From positions 41,365,806 to 41,429,805 of the forward strand of contig CAMZMU010000020.1 of NCBI GenBank assembly GCA_947311845.1: 64,000 nucleotides of DNA, in the 5' to 3' direction. A program made the position numbers and the translations under genes. Source of the DNA: Poa pratensis (Eukaryota; Streptophyta; Magnoliopsida; Poales; Poaceae). This document shows, piece by piece, positions 42,909-56,015 of the stretch. How positions within the stretch are numbered: position 1 is the stretch's first letter; each line of letters starts with the position of its first letter. The notes beneath the pieces are model-generated. The model saw only the letters and a list, made by a program, of their open reading frames with translations, was not told the origin of the DNA and did no database searches.

Positions 42909-45804
42909 TGTGGTTAAAACCTATTAGTGGAGAAATACCGAAAGCTTGTTGAAATTTGGTTTGTATGATTTATCTCTAAGGTCTAGATATTTTCTAGTAA
43001 AAGGGTTTGGTTAACAAGGAAGACAGTATAGAGTCTTATAATGCTTGCAATATGTTTTCATATGAGTCTTGTTGTACCGGTTGATATCCTGTGTTTGCTT
43101 CAAATAACCTTACTAGCCTAAATCTGTACTGAGAGGGAATGCTTCTCGTGCATCCAAAACCTTGAGCCAAAATCCATGCCATTTGTGTCCACCATAACTA
43201 CCTATATGTGGTATTTCCTTACCACTCCAAGTAAATTTTTCATGTGCTACCTTTAAACTATTCAAAACTTTATTATTCCTTTTTGTGTCAATGTTTACCA
43301 AGCTCATGAGGACGGGGTGGATGTCTTTATGTCACCTGTCAAACAGACTTTACCACCGGACTAGTGGCATATACATCTGCTTATCCATTAATTTTGCAAA
43401 AAGAGCTGGCAAATGGGGTGCCCAGTCCCAATAAATTTCAACTTTAACTGCTTAATTCTCTTCAGATTTTTGCCCTGATTTATCAGACAAGCAATGATAT
43501 CAGTGAAATATCTGCATGTGTAAACAAAAGAGAAAAGAGGGATGATCTGCCTTGCTGGTAGAAATAATGTCCTTCATGGAGCCGCTCTTAAAAGTCTGGT
43601 TGGCAGGGGTCATATTGTACTTTTCCATTTTCTGATTCGTTGACAATTAACAAACACCTCCCAAAATTTATTTTTACTCTATATGATTTCAAAAACTTAA
43701 AAAGCTCTAGCACATGATTTAATCCCTGCTTCCCTCTGCGAAGGGCCTTTCTTTTACTTTTATGTTGAGTCAGTCTTCCTACTTCTTTCTATCTCAGAAG
43801 CAAACACTAGTGTCAACTTTGGTGCAACAATTTTTATATGCTAGTATATTGTACTTATTATATTGCTTTGTGTTGACAAATATCCATGTGATATACATGT
43901 TGAAAGTTGAAAGCAATTGCTGAAGCTTAAATCTTCCTTTGTGTTGGTTAAATACCTTTTACTTAGAATCTATTGCTTTATGAGTTAACTCTTATGCAAA
44001 AATTTGATCCTTGTCTCGAAAGTACTATTCATGAAAAGTTTTTGCTTGTATGATTCAGTTGTTTGCTCATTATCTATTTGTTAGCAAACTATAGACCATT
44101 GACCTGGATCACTTCATTCATAACATGTGCTTTACAATACTATTTGATCAAGATTATGATGGTAGCATGTCACCTCAGAAATTATTTTGTTTTTATCGTT
44201 TTACCTACTCGAGGACGAGTAGAACTAAGCTTGGGGATGCTTGATACGTCTCAAACGTATCTATAATTTCTGATGTTCCATGTTTATATTATACCAATTG
44301 TTACATGTTTTATATACACTTCATAGCATTTTTATGCATTTTCTGGGACTAACCTATTAACAAGATGCCACAGTGCCAGTTCCTGTTTTCTGCTGTTTTT
44401 GTATTCCAGAAAAGCTGTTTGGAAATATTCTCGGAATTGGACGAAACTTGGACAGGACCTCCTATTTTTCCAACACGTACACGGAGTCCAAAGGAGAGAC
44501 GGAGGCGACCTAGGAGGCAGCCACACCATGGGGTGGCGCGGGCCCACCTCCTGCCGCGCCGTGGGGTGGTGTGGCCCCCTCGGGTGCCTCCAGCCGCCGC
44601 CCTTTCGCCTATATAATCCCCCGACGCGAAAACTAAATACCCGAGCCATTATCCACGAAAATTTCCAGAGACGCCGCCGTCGTCAACCCTGGCTCGGGAG
44701 GGTTCAGAAGCTCTTCCCGGCACCCTGCCGGAGAGGGGAATCATCACCGGAGGGCTCTACATCGCCATGCCTGCCTCCGGAGTGATGCGTGAGTAGTTCA
44801 TCCTTGGACTACGGGTCCATAGCAGTAGCTAGATGGTTGTCTCTCCTCCTTGTGCTATCATGTTTAGATCTTGTGAGCTGCCTATCATGATCAAGATCAT
44901 ATTATTGTAATGCTACATGTTGTGTTTGCTGGGATCCGATGAATATTGAATACTATGTCAAGTTGATTATCAATCTATCTTATATGTTATTTATGATCTT
45001 GCATGCTCTCCGTTACTAGTAGATGCTTTGGCCAAGTAGATGCTTTTAACTCCAAGAGAGAGTATTTATGCTAGATAGTGGGTTCAGTCTCCAGTAATCT
45101 GGGAGAGTGACAGCAACTTCTAAGGTTGTGGATGTGCTGTTGCCACTAGGGGTAAAACAGCAATGCTTTGTCTAAGGATAATTGTATTGTTTACATTACG
45201 CACTTTACTTAATGCAATAATCTGTTGCTTGCAACTTAATACCAACGGGGAACACGGATGTCAACCTGAAGGTGGATTATTAGTCATAGATGCTGTTGGA
45301 TAACGGTCTATGTATCATGTTGTAATGCCCAATTGAATATCATAGTAGTCATCTTGTCATATATATGCATTGTTATGTGCTCAATATTTTATCAATTGCC
45401 CAGCTGTAATTTGTTCACCCAGCATGTTAGTTATCTTTTATGGAGAGACACCACTAGTGAACTGTGGACCTCGGTCCATTCTTTTACACTGATAATACAA
45501 CCAACTGCAATCATTGTTCCTTTTCATTCTCTGCAATTAAACATTATTTTCCACACCATACGTTTAATCCTTTGTTTTCAGCAAGCCGGTGTGATTGACA
45601 ACCTCACTGTTTCGTTGGGGCAAAGTAGTTTGATTGTGTTGTGTGCAGGTTCCACGTCAGCGCGCCACTGACAACCTTCAGAAGTGATTTCTTACTCCTA
45701 CTGGATTGATAACCTTGGTATCTTACTGAGGGAAAACTTGCTGCTGCACTGCTTCATACCTTCCTCTTGGAGTCTCCCAACGAACATGTGCTTTCACGTC
45801 ATCA
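42909..45804 (+). mobile_element. Sabrina-like 3' end, second assembly copy
   Basis: Internal 3' region, hairpin CTACTCG-AGGA-CGAGTAG at 44,205-44,222, then the LTR 44,242-45,804 (1,563 bp). Small differences from 27,878-30,779 include CTGTTTGG for CTGTTCTGG and AAACTAAA for AAACCCTAAA. Confidence 0.9.
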
Positions 45805-48369
45805 TACACACACAGGCGCTTTGTACACACGTTTCGGCAGCCGGCTCAATAGTAACACCATTTCCACCCCTATCCCCTCCGGCTTCATCTTCCTCACCCC
45901 AACCCCATGGATCCAGGGACGGTAACAGAAGCCACCCTGACGACATACACCGAAGCCGTCATACTGGGACAACGTACAAAGTGGATATGTCGGCCGCCGG
46001 GTGGAGAAGCTCGCCCAAATCCGAAACGCGGTGAAGCGGTTCTGTTCACCGCGTTCCACGACCGCGGGCTGTCGCTGCCGTGCTCGCCCTTCTTCCTCGA
46101 GCTACTCCATTTCTACATGCTCCAACCCTACCACCTAGGCCCTAACTCGTACCTCCATGTCGCCTGTTTCAAAGCATTGTGCAAAGGATTTCTCCGCATC
46201 AAGCCTTCCCTCTCACTATGGAAAGGGATATTCAGCCATAAGCGTGTGTAAGAAGGGGCCACTACTCCAATGTGGCAGCGTCAGCTTCACCGTTCGGTGA
46301 GGAGCGACGGCCTATCCTCGGGCTAATTTCAACAGCAAGGTAAATAACTGGCAGCGCACATTTTTTTACTGCTCGAGCAAATCCAAGATCATGGAATCCG
46401 GCCTTCCCCCTTACCGCAAGAGGAAATACGAGCCGAGCTCCGATCAGGCAGACAGACCGAATAAATTCGATAAGCCGATTGTAATATCGTTGACGGATAA
46501 GATTAAAACATTAAGGAAGGAAGGCCTCGAGACAGAGAACTTGGTCGCCGCGTGGCTGAATCGTCGTGACCAGCCTATGAACACATACATAAGCCAGTCT
46601 CCCAAGCTCAAGGCCCAGGTTTCAAAGATGAACTTGGATGACCAGCTCTCTGTACTCATGACGGATCTGTTGGATGGCAATTTCGACAAGAGCATAATTG
46701 ACAGAATGAATAATCTGCCATCAGAGGTAAATAACCAATATAATTACCTTTAGTCTGCAACGTCGTACAACTGCAAATTTTCTAATCGTCGAAATTGCTC
46801 TTGTAAACAAGATTTCTGGGACTCGAGCGACGACAACGTCGCGTCAGATAACGAACATGAACATTTAGGAATGGAGCCGGACAATGACCCGTCAGGATCT
46901 CCGCCTGAAGACAAGACAGTGGCCGACTCGAGTAACAACGGTCACGATCATACATATGAACCAGAGCCGGCGAACGGACAAGAAGGTTTTCCGTGAGGAT
47001 CTCGTCAACATGGACAGCCTCTTGGAGGAAAGAGACCAGGGGATGTCATTACCGAAACATCTAGCTCCCAAATTCTGAAGTGTCAGAAGACGCATCCTGA
47101 AGAATGACAGCAAATAATCGACAAGGACGAACAAGGTATCGCCGACTTCAGCTCTTCAAATGGTAACAAAGATACCTGGGAAGAGACGACAACCACACAC
47201 ACGTTAAATTCGGCTGTGGACATTGTAGGGCTTCAACTCATTCCTACAACAAAGGGGTATAGTTCTTGAAGAAGCTCTTAATTTCTATCTTTAGTAACAG
47301 CGTGCTATATTACCTTCATAACACCTATCCTCCTCTCATGCAGACCGTTATGTAGCAATCTCGATGACATTTGTAAGGATTACCCAGGTGTATGGATGAT
47401 GCAATTAAACACTGACATCATACATCACGAGACCCCACCAACCGCACCGACGAACCCTTCGACATGGATGACCCCTGAGCTATACAACTGCAATGAACGC
47501 CCCAGTGATCGTCGATGCAAGTCTCCCTGTTGATGACATCAGCAACACGAAAATATCTACCTCTGGTTCACTATCCCAGTCACCCATAATAGCAGCCCTG
47601 AAAGAAGAACTGTGTTGTTACATAGCCAAGGAAAACAAACAGACAGAACGACGATACGATCAGCAGAAACAACTATATCGTCTATACAAGGTAACCATAA
47701 AACCTTCTAAGCCGGTTGTGGTCATCTGACCATCTGACGATGTGACTACGTTGCAGCTGTATCATGACTCTTTCAATAGAGTACGGACATCTGCTTTCTG
47801 CTCTAATGATCATCTTATATACATCGCAGGAAGAATTGGCTATAATGGAAAAAGGAATAGCGGAAGCACAAAAGACTCTGACCGAACAGAAAACTCAAGA
47901 CTGGAAGCCAAGGTTCAACAGAGCAAAGAACAGGCGGAAAAGCTCAAAGAAATGGAAGTACGTGTGACGCCCCAAAATCGGTACCACGCAGATTTCAGCG
48001 ATCCCGCCAAAATCCGCATAATAACGATTCTAGGTCGCCCACCAGACATAACGTGCACGCCGAAACATGGCGTTATGTGGGTGGAATTGTGATAACATTA
48101 CAACAGTTCACGAAAAGAATCTGCAACAACAACAGAAGAAGGAGATATATACAACAACGACTCAGACGAGTCAAGATACAACTGATACATTACAAAGACC
48201 CAAATCACAGCGGAAGCAAAATAGCGTCCGACTACGGACAAGATACAAATTGGACTAAGAGTCCTCAAGATAAACGAAGGCGTCCATATCCCTGCCCAGG
48301 CCGAGCCGGAGGGATTCCCAAGCTAACGTCGTCAGACTTCAAACCTGTTGACTGCACATAAAAGTACAA
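45805..48369 (+). pseudogene. Element X with antisense ORF, second assembly copy
   Basis: Exon 1 from the ATG at 45,907, exon 2 at ~46,391-46,727, acidic exon near 46,840 and coiled-coil exon near 47,830. The acidic exon is in frame here (AACGTCGCGTCAG) where copy 1 lacks a base, and a base has been gained near 47,266 (GTTCTTGAAG). The content is otherwise as in 30,780-33,342. Confidence 0.8.
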
Positions 48370-51005
48370 TGTAACAGCCCAAACTTGAGAACCTAAAAAC
48401 CCGAGTAAAATTTTCGCTTTTGTGTTCATTGCATCATGGCATCCATATTAATTTGCTAAATAACATGCTAATTGGGTTGGCAACATTGAAAAACCCAAAT
48501 GCCAAACTTGATCTAACAAACTTCAAAACAATGAAGGCACTCAAACTTGCAAAACAAAATTATTTTGACATCTTATATTTGTCAAGGAAGTTCCAAGAGT
48601 TCAAAAATCATATTTTGCACTTGCTTTAAAAATTCCAAAGTGTTATCATTTTGGTTTTAGCAAAAATGCCATATCCAACCCTTCTAAACAAAAGTGGTTC
48701 AAAACATTTTATTTGGAGACACCAAAATTTGTGGAGCTTCTAATTGTTAAGGGGAGCCTCCCCAAATTTGTCCTAATTTTTGAAGATGTTTAAGTGCCTC
48801 AATTAAATGACTAAAGTCACAGGTTTTATAATTAAAACTGGAAAGGACCTATCCGTGATGGAAGAAATGTGCCAGGGGGTTTTCTGCAAATCATCGTCGT
48901 CTCTCTCCTCTCCACTGGCGCCATGCCGTCGCCGTGCCGCGCGCTCACCGCACGCGCAGGGGGCCCCTCCTCTCTGCCTCGCCTGCGAGGAGACCAGCCC
49001 CACGAGGCCCTGCTCCCCCTACCCACTCGCGCACCTGCTCCCTCTGCTCCCCATCTCTCTCCCCACGCGCTCGCCGCCCGAGCCGCCATGGCCGCCGTCG
49101 CCGCCGCTGATTGAAGCTCCCCCGAGCAAATCGAAGACCACCACCAGCTCCGCCGTGTGCTCCTCTCCATCCTCGCCGAAGAAATCGAACCGAGACGCCG
49201 CACATTCCCGGGGATTCGAGTTCTTCTTCCGCTCCGTCCGCCGCGCTCCGAGCAAGCTTGCCGTCGACTCCGACCCTCCCCTTCTTTGCCGAGCCTCTCC
49301 ACGAGTCCAGGATCAAGCAGCCGGGGTTGCGCCACAATACCCCGACGATCCGTACTACCAGCACGTTGAGCAAGGCAAGCGTAATCCCCCTCTGAGCATG
49401 TCTTATCCTATATTTCCGCAAATATTTTCTCCACTATAATATTGCATGCGGTTCCAAATGTCAATTTTATTGGATTAGAGTATCCTATAGTTGCATTAAG
49501 TTTCCGATGCCAATACCTGTTTCCCTCCTATTATCCATAGGATCGTATTGTTGGCCTGAAATACTTAACTATGCTATGTTGTTGCTTAGCCATGCTTAGT
49601 TAAATGCTTAGCCGTCCGATGGATGGTTCATGTTGGAACAGGTGATGAGATGAATGGATGGTGGTGGGGAAATTGTGGAGACGGGAAATAAAATGCTTAA
49701 AGGTGGGGATGAGAGGCCACTTGGTATGGTGGTGTTTTGTCTCACTCTCGCCGCCTAGGTGCGAGTTCTTTACCTCTTGAACCAAGAATGAGCGCGCTTC
49801 CATTCGGTGGGGTATATGGAGCCCTCGTCGACCGACTAACTTGTGAAGGGCTAGCCGAGGGTCCTCTAGTTCGGGCTTCCATTTGCGCGTGCGTTGGGAT
49901 GGTGGCCAAGACTGAGATGAGGATGGTGGTGTCAGGAAAATAAGTGGCCGCGGGACAGGGTGTTGGAGGCACTGAACCTGTCCTACCGCCACTGATGATC
50001 CTGGTTAGTCACAAGCAAGGTAAAGGTTGTAACCGTTCCCACTCAGCCGGCTTTCCCCGGAAGAGAGCTAAGCGTAGGCAATGAGCCGGGCGGTACCGAA
50101 GGTAAACACAGTGCACCCCTGCAGGGTTAAATCTTTTCGAAAAGCCGTGTCCACGGTTACGGACAACTTGGGAAAGGACGATAAGATCATAGAATAACTT
50201 TAACGGAATGATTAAAAACTGGTACTAAAGGTACCACTCAAGAATGCAAGGTGAGCTTCCTCGAGGGTGATTCGGGGAGGTGCCTTTGTAGAACAGGTAC
50301 AATGATGATGGTGGTTGATGTTGAGAAAGGTGATCAAAGAAAAGAGTTACTCTTACCTCTTTTAAAAATACTCTTTAGTCGATGCCATTGAGTTATGTTT
50401 TCATAAATAAAATCAGCTTTATGCAAAACAGCCATAAAACTTTGAAAGCCTCATCGAGCTAAAGCTCTATATATAATCTTGCGAGTTCGTCGAACTCAAC
50501 GTCGTTTGTTTTGTTTCAGAGGAGGACTTCACCGACCTCGAAGGTGGGTTCTTTGTGGACGTCGACGAGTAGTCTGGGGTTCCCAGGTGGCAGCTTGGGA
50601 CATCCCGGAACAGCTGGCGCTTGATGTTTATTGTAGGCCTCTTAGGCCATATTTGGATCTTGTTGTTTAGAACAACTTAATTCGCTTCCGCATGTTGTAA
50701 TGTTGGGTCTGTGACCTCTGGTTGTAATTTGCTATCTTTCTCTATTATAAGAGTTGAACTATAATGCTTTGAGTCGTAGAGTCTGTGATGTGCCAGTTGT
50801 TCCACAAGTCTTGATCTCTCTATTATGCATTGATAGTTGTGCCTGTGTTAAGGCATCAATCGGGGTGTTGCGTTGCCGATGATCAATTCCGAGCAACGCC
50901 TGCCAAAGGTTTTGGCCGGGGATTGGTAAACCCGTAACCTCCGGTTGTATCGCTTAACCGGTGACACACAGCATCACTGTATAGCAGTCGGGTCGGGGCG
51001 CCACA
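48370..51005 (+). repeat. 5' LTR of G3, second copy (2,636 bp)
   Basis: Same edges as 33,343-35,983, with the initiator-Met primer site three bases after its end. By eye the first 1.1 kb differs from the 3' LTR (56,016-57,158) by roughly a dozen substitutions, so the insertion is fairly young. Confidence 0.9.
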
Positions 51006-51580
51006 AGTTGGTATCAGAGCAGTACTGCCTGTAGGAAACCCTTCTACTGGTCGACGTTGAGTCTAGTGTTTGTGAAAATATTTTTAACCTAAAAATGAGT
51101 TGTGAAAACCATCTTAGGATTCTTTTTACTCCTTATCTGGTTACCTCTAATCTCGGAGCAATCTTACCTCGATTTGAGTTAAAGTTTTACTTCTCTCTGT
51201 TACCAAAATTTAGGATCACGTGGTGGGTTCTACCTTTAGTGTTATGTGTCCGTTGCTCCCGCTGCGTTGCAATCCCAAATCAACTCAGATGTTTCTACCG
51301 AGTCTAATCACTTGTCTCTTTGTGGGTTTTAACCCAAGGACTTGAACATAAGGTCCCGGATTGTGCCAACTAGAGTGTGTTAATCACATGGTTTCTTAAC
51401 TATTGAACCCACGCTAGTAGTACATGATGCTGATCTTTGACCCAAGTTCTATCTTGTTGATTCCTTGTTAGTTGTTACACAATGTATTATCGTCCCTAGT
51501 CTGTGTACTTGAGTAGACGCTAATGCTATTGTTCGACCATTCGGAGAAGATACTAACTGTGTCATTGTCAAATCTCCAGA

Positions 51581-52640
51581 ATGGCTCGAGGAGGCCGCGG
51601 AGGTCGCGGTAACCACAACAATGATGAGGATGATCTGCCGCCACCACCCTCGATGGCTCAGGTCTTGATGGCCATTGAGGAGAACCGTGGGCGCAATGAG
51701 CGCTGTTGAGCAGTTGGTGCAGCAGAATGCACAGAGGAATGGCTGCAACACTCTCACTGAGTTCCTGCGCTCGCAGCCACCCACCTTTGCTGATGCTAAG
51801 GAGCCACTGGAAGCTGATGATTGGCTTCGCGCTTGGAGCGCAAGTTCTCCGCGCTGCATGTCCCAGTGGCCGAGCAAGTCAACTTTGCCACCTACCTCTT
51901 GGTTGGTGCAGCTGGCTGTTGGTGGGAAAGCCATGTGGCTTGTTTCCAGCCAACCATGTCTTCACTTGGGCTGATTTCCGCACTGCCTTCCGTGCGGAGT
52001 ACATTCCCCAGCCGATCATGGATTTGAAGAGGAGGGAGTTCCTGGATTTGCAACAGGGACGATGGACCTCCGCACTTATGGTCGTGAGTTCAACCATCTC
52101 TCTCGTTACGCCCCAAGGGACGTGACCACTGATGCTGACAAGCAAGAGCTGTTCCGCAAGGGTCTTCGCCGCAGCTCCGCTATGAGTTGTTGCCCTTCAG
52201 GTTCCAGACCTACCAGGAGCTGTTCAACCAGGCTCTTACTCTTGAGCAGGAAGAAAGGAACTTGAGGCTTCCAAGAGGCCCGCACACGGGGACCACCAGA
52301 GTTCCTCGGGTTCTGAGAGCAAGAAGCGCAGGGTGTTTGTTCCCTACAGCGCTGTGCCGCGTGCTCCATTCATGCCGAGGGCCGCGGATACAGGCCACCA
52401 CCTCCGCGCCCCACTACTTCGACACTTGGGGTAGGCGGGAGTGGGTACCGTCCTATGCTACCTGCTCCACCTGGACTCACTTGCTACACCTGTGGCCAGG
52501 CTGGCCACTACTCCAGGGAGTGCCCCCAGAAGGCACCTATCACGGGAACTCCTGCACGAGCCCCTGCCACTCCAGCTGGCAAGGCTGGACCTATTGTGCG
52601 TGGTCGCCTGAACCACGTCTCTGCTGAGAAGCTGAAGAGG
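51581..52640 (+). pseudogene. Gag of G3, second copy
   Basis: Same domains as 36,564-37,640, with the knuckle CYTCGQAGHYSREC near 52,480. Frame changes differ from copy 1: near 51,705 a base is lost (CGCTGTTGAG), and near 51,832 CGCGCTTGG replaces CGCGCCTTGG. The Gln/Glu-rich helix LFNQALTLEQEERN is also altered by a lost base near 52,250. Confidence 0.85.
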
Positions 52641-52654
52641 ACCCCGGCGTTCTC

Positions 52655-53052
52655 ATGGGTGAGCTACGAATCAACAACAATCTTGCTACAGTTTTGTTTG
52701 ATTCTGGAGCATCGCATTCATTCATATCCATAGCTTTTGCAAAAGACCACAAAATACCGTTTGAGAAAATGAGCCGTCCCTTGGTGATCTCCACTCCTGG
52801 CTCCAAATGGCAAACCGATGGGGTTACTCCTGAAGTCAGATTACTATCGGTTACTACTCTTTTCCTTTCGCTTTGGTAGCTCTGAGGTCAAGTGGCATTG
52901 ATGTCATACTGGGCATGAACTGGCTAGCCAAATACCGGGCTAATCTCGACTGTGCTGCCAAGACCGTCACCGTGACCAATTCTTCCGGCGACAGTGTTAA
53001 GTATTGGTCTGCACTGTCAAGACCTCCGTCTCATCATACCCAACTCACCTGA
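52655..53052 (+). pseudogene. Protease of G3, second copy
   Basis: ATG-led frame MGELRINNNLATVLFDSGAS. The region after it is in frame further than in copy 1 (SRPLVISTPGSKWQTDG), then shifts near 52,838 where a base is missing (AAGTCAGATT against AAGTCCAGATT). Confidence 0.85.
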
Positions 53053-54435
53053 GATCCTCCTTTGCTTTATGGAAGGCGAATCCCCTCCTGAAATCCAGGA
53101 CATACACGTGGTGTGTGACTTCCCGGATGTGTTCCCGGAAGAATTGCCTGGCATGCCTCCTGACCGAAGTGTGGAGTTTGTCATAGATCTACTTCCCGGT
53201 ACTGCTCCGATTTCCAAGAAGCCCTACCGTATGCCGGTGGAAGAGTTGGCTCTGTTGAAAGAGCAAATTGATCAGCTGTTAGCGAAGGATTTCATCAGCC
53301 TAGCAGTTCACCTTGGGGTTGTCCGGTACTCTTTGTCAAGAAGAGGGATTCTACCGTGCCTCGTCTAGTCTCTGACTATAGACCGTTGAATGCGGTGACA
53401 ATCAAGAACAAGTATCCTATTCCTCGCATCAATGATCTGTTGGATCAGTTAGCTGGTGCAACGGTATTCTCCAAGATGGATCTGAGGTCAGGATACCATC
53501 AGATCAAGATCAGAAAGGAGGATATCCAAAGACGGCATTTGTTACTCGCTATGGCTCATATGAGTATACCGTCATGTCCTTTGGTCTCACCAATGCTCCA
53601 GCTACTTTCATGAGGCTCATGAACTCCATCTTCATGGATTATCTCGACAAGTTTGTCGTCATTTACATGATGACATCCTCGTTTATTCCAAAACCGATGA
53701 AGAGCATGCCGAACATCTTCGTTGGTTCTGACACGACTTCGAGAACACCGCCTCTATGCCAAGTTCTCCAAGTGTGAGTTTTGGTTGGATAATCTTGTCT
53801 TCCTTGGTCATGTGATATCCGCTAATGGTGTGGCTGTCATTCCCGACAAGATTCAGTCCATTTTGGATTGGAAAACTCCAATGTCAGTCAAGGACATCCG
53901 TAGCTTTCTCGGATTGGCAGGTTACTACCGCCGATTCATCGAAGGTTTCTCCAAGATAGCCAAGGCTCTGACTGACCTTCTCAAGAAGGATAAAAAGTTC
54001 GTATGGACGGCCGAAGCTGAAGAGAGCTTCAAAACACTGAAAGCCAAACTCACGTCCGCTCCTGTGCTTGTCCTGCCGGACACAAGCAAGGATTTCGTCG
54101 TCTTCTGTGACGCCTCTCTGCAAGGCTTGGGCTGTGTGTAATGCAAGATGGCCATGTGGTGGCATATGCTTCTCGCCAATTGAAGCCGCATGAGCACAAC
54201 TACCCAACTCATGATCTAGAACTTGCCGCGGTGGTCTATGCTTTGAAGCAATGGAGACCATACCTGTTTGGTAACCGTTGCGAGATTTCTCGGATCACAA
54301 GAGTCTGAAGTACCTCTTCACCCAGCCGGATTTAAATCTCAGGCAAAGGCGTTGGTTGGAGTTAATCAAGGACTATGATGTGAGTCTGAACTATCAACCC
54401 GGCAAAGCAAACGTCGTGGCTGACGCGCTAAGTCG
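53053..54435 (+). pseudogene. Reverse transcriptase and RNase H of G3, second copy
   Basis: Motifs as in copy 1, but the YIDD codons are damaged by one missing base near 53,667 (TTTACATGATGAC), and other losses lie near 53,293, 53,527 and 53,721. In contrast, the stretch from ~53,722 to 54,141 is open here across thumb and RNase H start ([33 protein letters not shown]), where copy 1 has three breaks. Confidence 0.9.
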
Positions 54436-55979
54436 GAAGTCCTATTGCAACAATCTGATGATTGAGAAGGCCAACCTGCTCTTCATGAAGAGTTTGCCCG
54501 TTTGAACCTGGAAATTGTTCCCTCGGCTACCTTGCAAATCTGGAGATCAAAGCTACTCTTGTAGACCAGATTAAGGATGCTCAGAAGCTGGATGAGGGTA
54601 TCTGAAATCAAAAGAACATTGCTAGCGGAAGGCCAAATGTTTCTCGAAGATGAATCCGGAGTTGTTTATTTTGGTGACCGCTTGGTAGTGCCAAAGAACC
54701 GAAATTTGAGGGAGCTCATCCTACAAGAAGCTCATGAATCACCTCTCTCTATTCATCCCGGTAGTACCAAAATGTACCAAGACCTTCGACCACAATTCTG
54801 GTGGACTCGATGAAACGGAAATTGCCAAGTATGTTGCTGAATGCGACACATGTCGACGGGTAAAGGCTGAACATCAAAGGCCTGCCGGCACTCTTCGCCC
54901 TATTGCAGTCCCCGAGTGGAAATGGGATGAAATTGGTATGGACTTCATCACCGGGTTTCCCGATCTCAAAAGGGCAACAATGCAATCTGGGTAATCATTG
55001 ATCGTCTTCCAAGGTTGCTCACTTCCTACCAGTCCGTGATGATATACGGGCAAGTCAACTTGCTGATTTATATATGGCTCGTATTGTTCCATTGCATGGG
55101 GTCCCTCTGAGGATCATATCGGACCGTGGAAGTATCTTTGTATCCAAGTTTTGGCAGAGTTTCCAAACTGCTATGGGTCCCGTCTCAACTTCAGTACCGC
55201 CTACCATCCTCAAACTGATGGTCAGACCGAAAGAGTGAACCAAGTTTGGAAGACATGCTTAGGGCATGTGTAATCTCTTTTGGCAAGGGTTGGGAAAAGT
55301 ATCTCCCTTTCGCGGAGTTCTCCTACAACAATAGCTATCAAGCTAGTCTGGGCATGGCTCCATTCGAGGTTCTCTATGGAAGAAAATGCCGCACTCCTCT
55401 AAATTGGTCCGAGACCGGAGAGAGGGCACTCTTTGGTCCGGATGTGATCAATGAAGCTGAGGAGAAGGTTAGAATCATACGAGAGAATCTGAAGATTGCT
55501 CAGTCTAGGCAGAAGAGCTACTATGATAAGCACCATCAGGAAATTCACTATGAAATTGGTGATAAAGCTTATCTCCGCGTCTCTCCCCTTCGTGGCGTTC
55601 GCCGCTTCGGTATCAAAGGGAAATTGGCCCTCGCTATGTTGGCCCTTTCACCGTTCTGGCCAAGCGAGGAGATCTTTCTTATCAATTGGAGTTACCGGTC
55701 ATCTTCCCAAATGTACATGATGTGTTTCATGTCTCCCAACTTCGCCGGTGTTTCAAAGATCCTATCCATGGAGTCAATCATGAGGAGCTGGATCTCCAGG
55801 AAGATCTCACTTATCGCGAGCATCCTATTCGTGTCCTGGATGAAGCCGAAAGGAAGACCCGTAACAAGACTACCAAGTTCCTCAAAGTTCAATGGTCTCA
55901 CCATTCCGAGGAAGAAGCAACTTGGGAAAGAGAGTCTAGTCTTCGTGAGGAGTATCCCGACTTCTTTCCGCAATCTTAG
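54436..55979 (+). pseudogene. Integrase with chromodomain of G3, second copy
   Basis: Zinc region HPGSTKMYQDLRPQFWWTR and CDTCRRVKAEHQRPAG, core WKWDEIGMDFITGFPD, Glu region YHPQTDGQTERVN, then a long open C-terminal frame from 55,246. The chromodomain (KTTKFLKVQWSHHSEEEATW) lies in another frame ending at 55,979. Fewer breaks than copy 1 in the last kilobase. Confidence 0.85.
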
Positions 55980-56000
55980 AATCTCGGGACGAGATTCCTG

Positions 56001-56015
56001 TAAGGGGGGTAGAAT
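56001..56015 (+). other. Polypurine tract of G3, second copy
   Basis: TAAGGGGGGTAGAAT before the 3' LTR, identical to that at 40,979. Confidence 0.9.
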
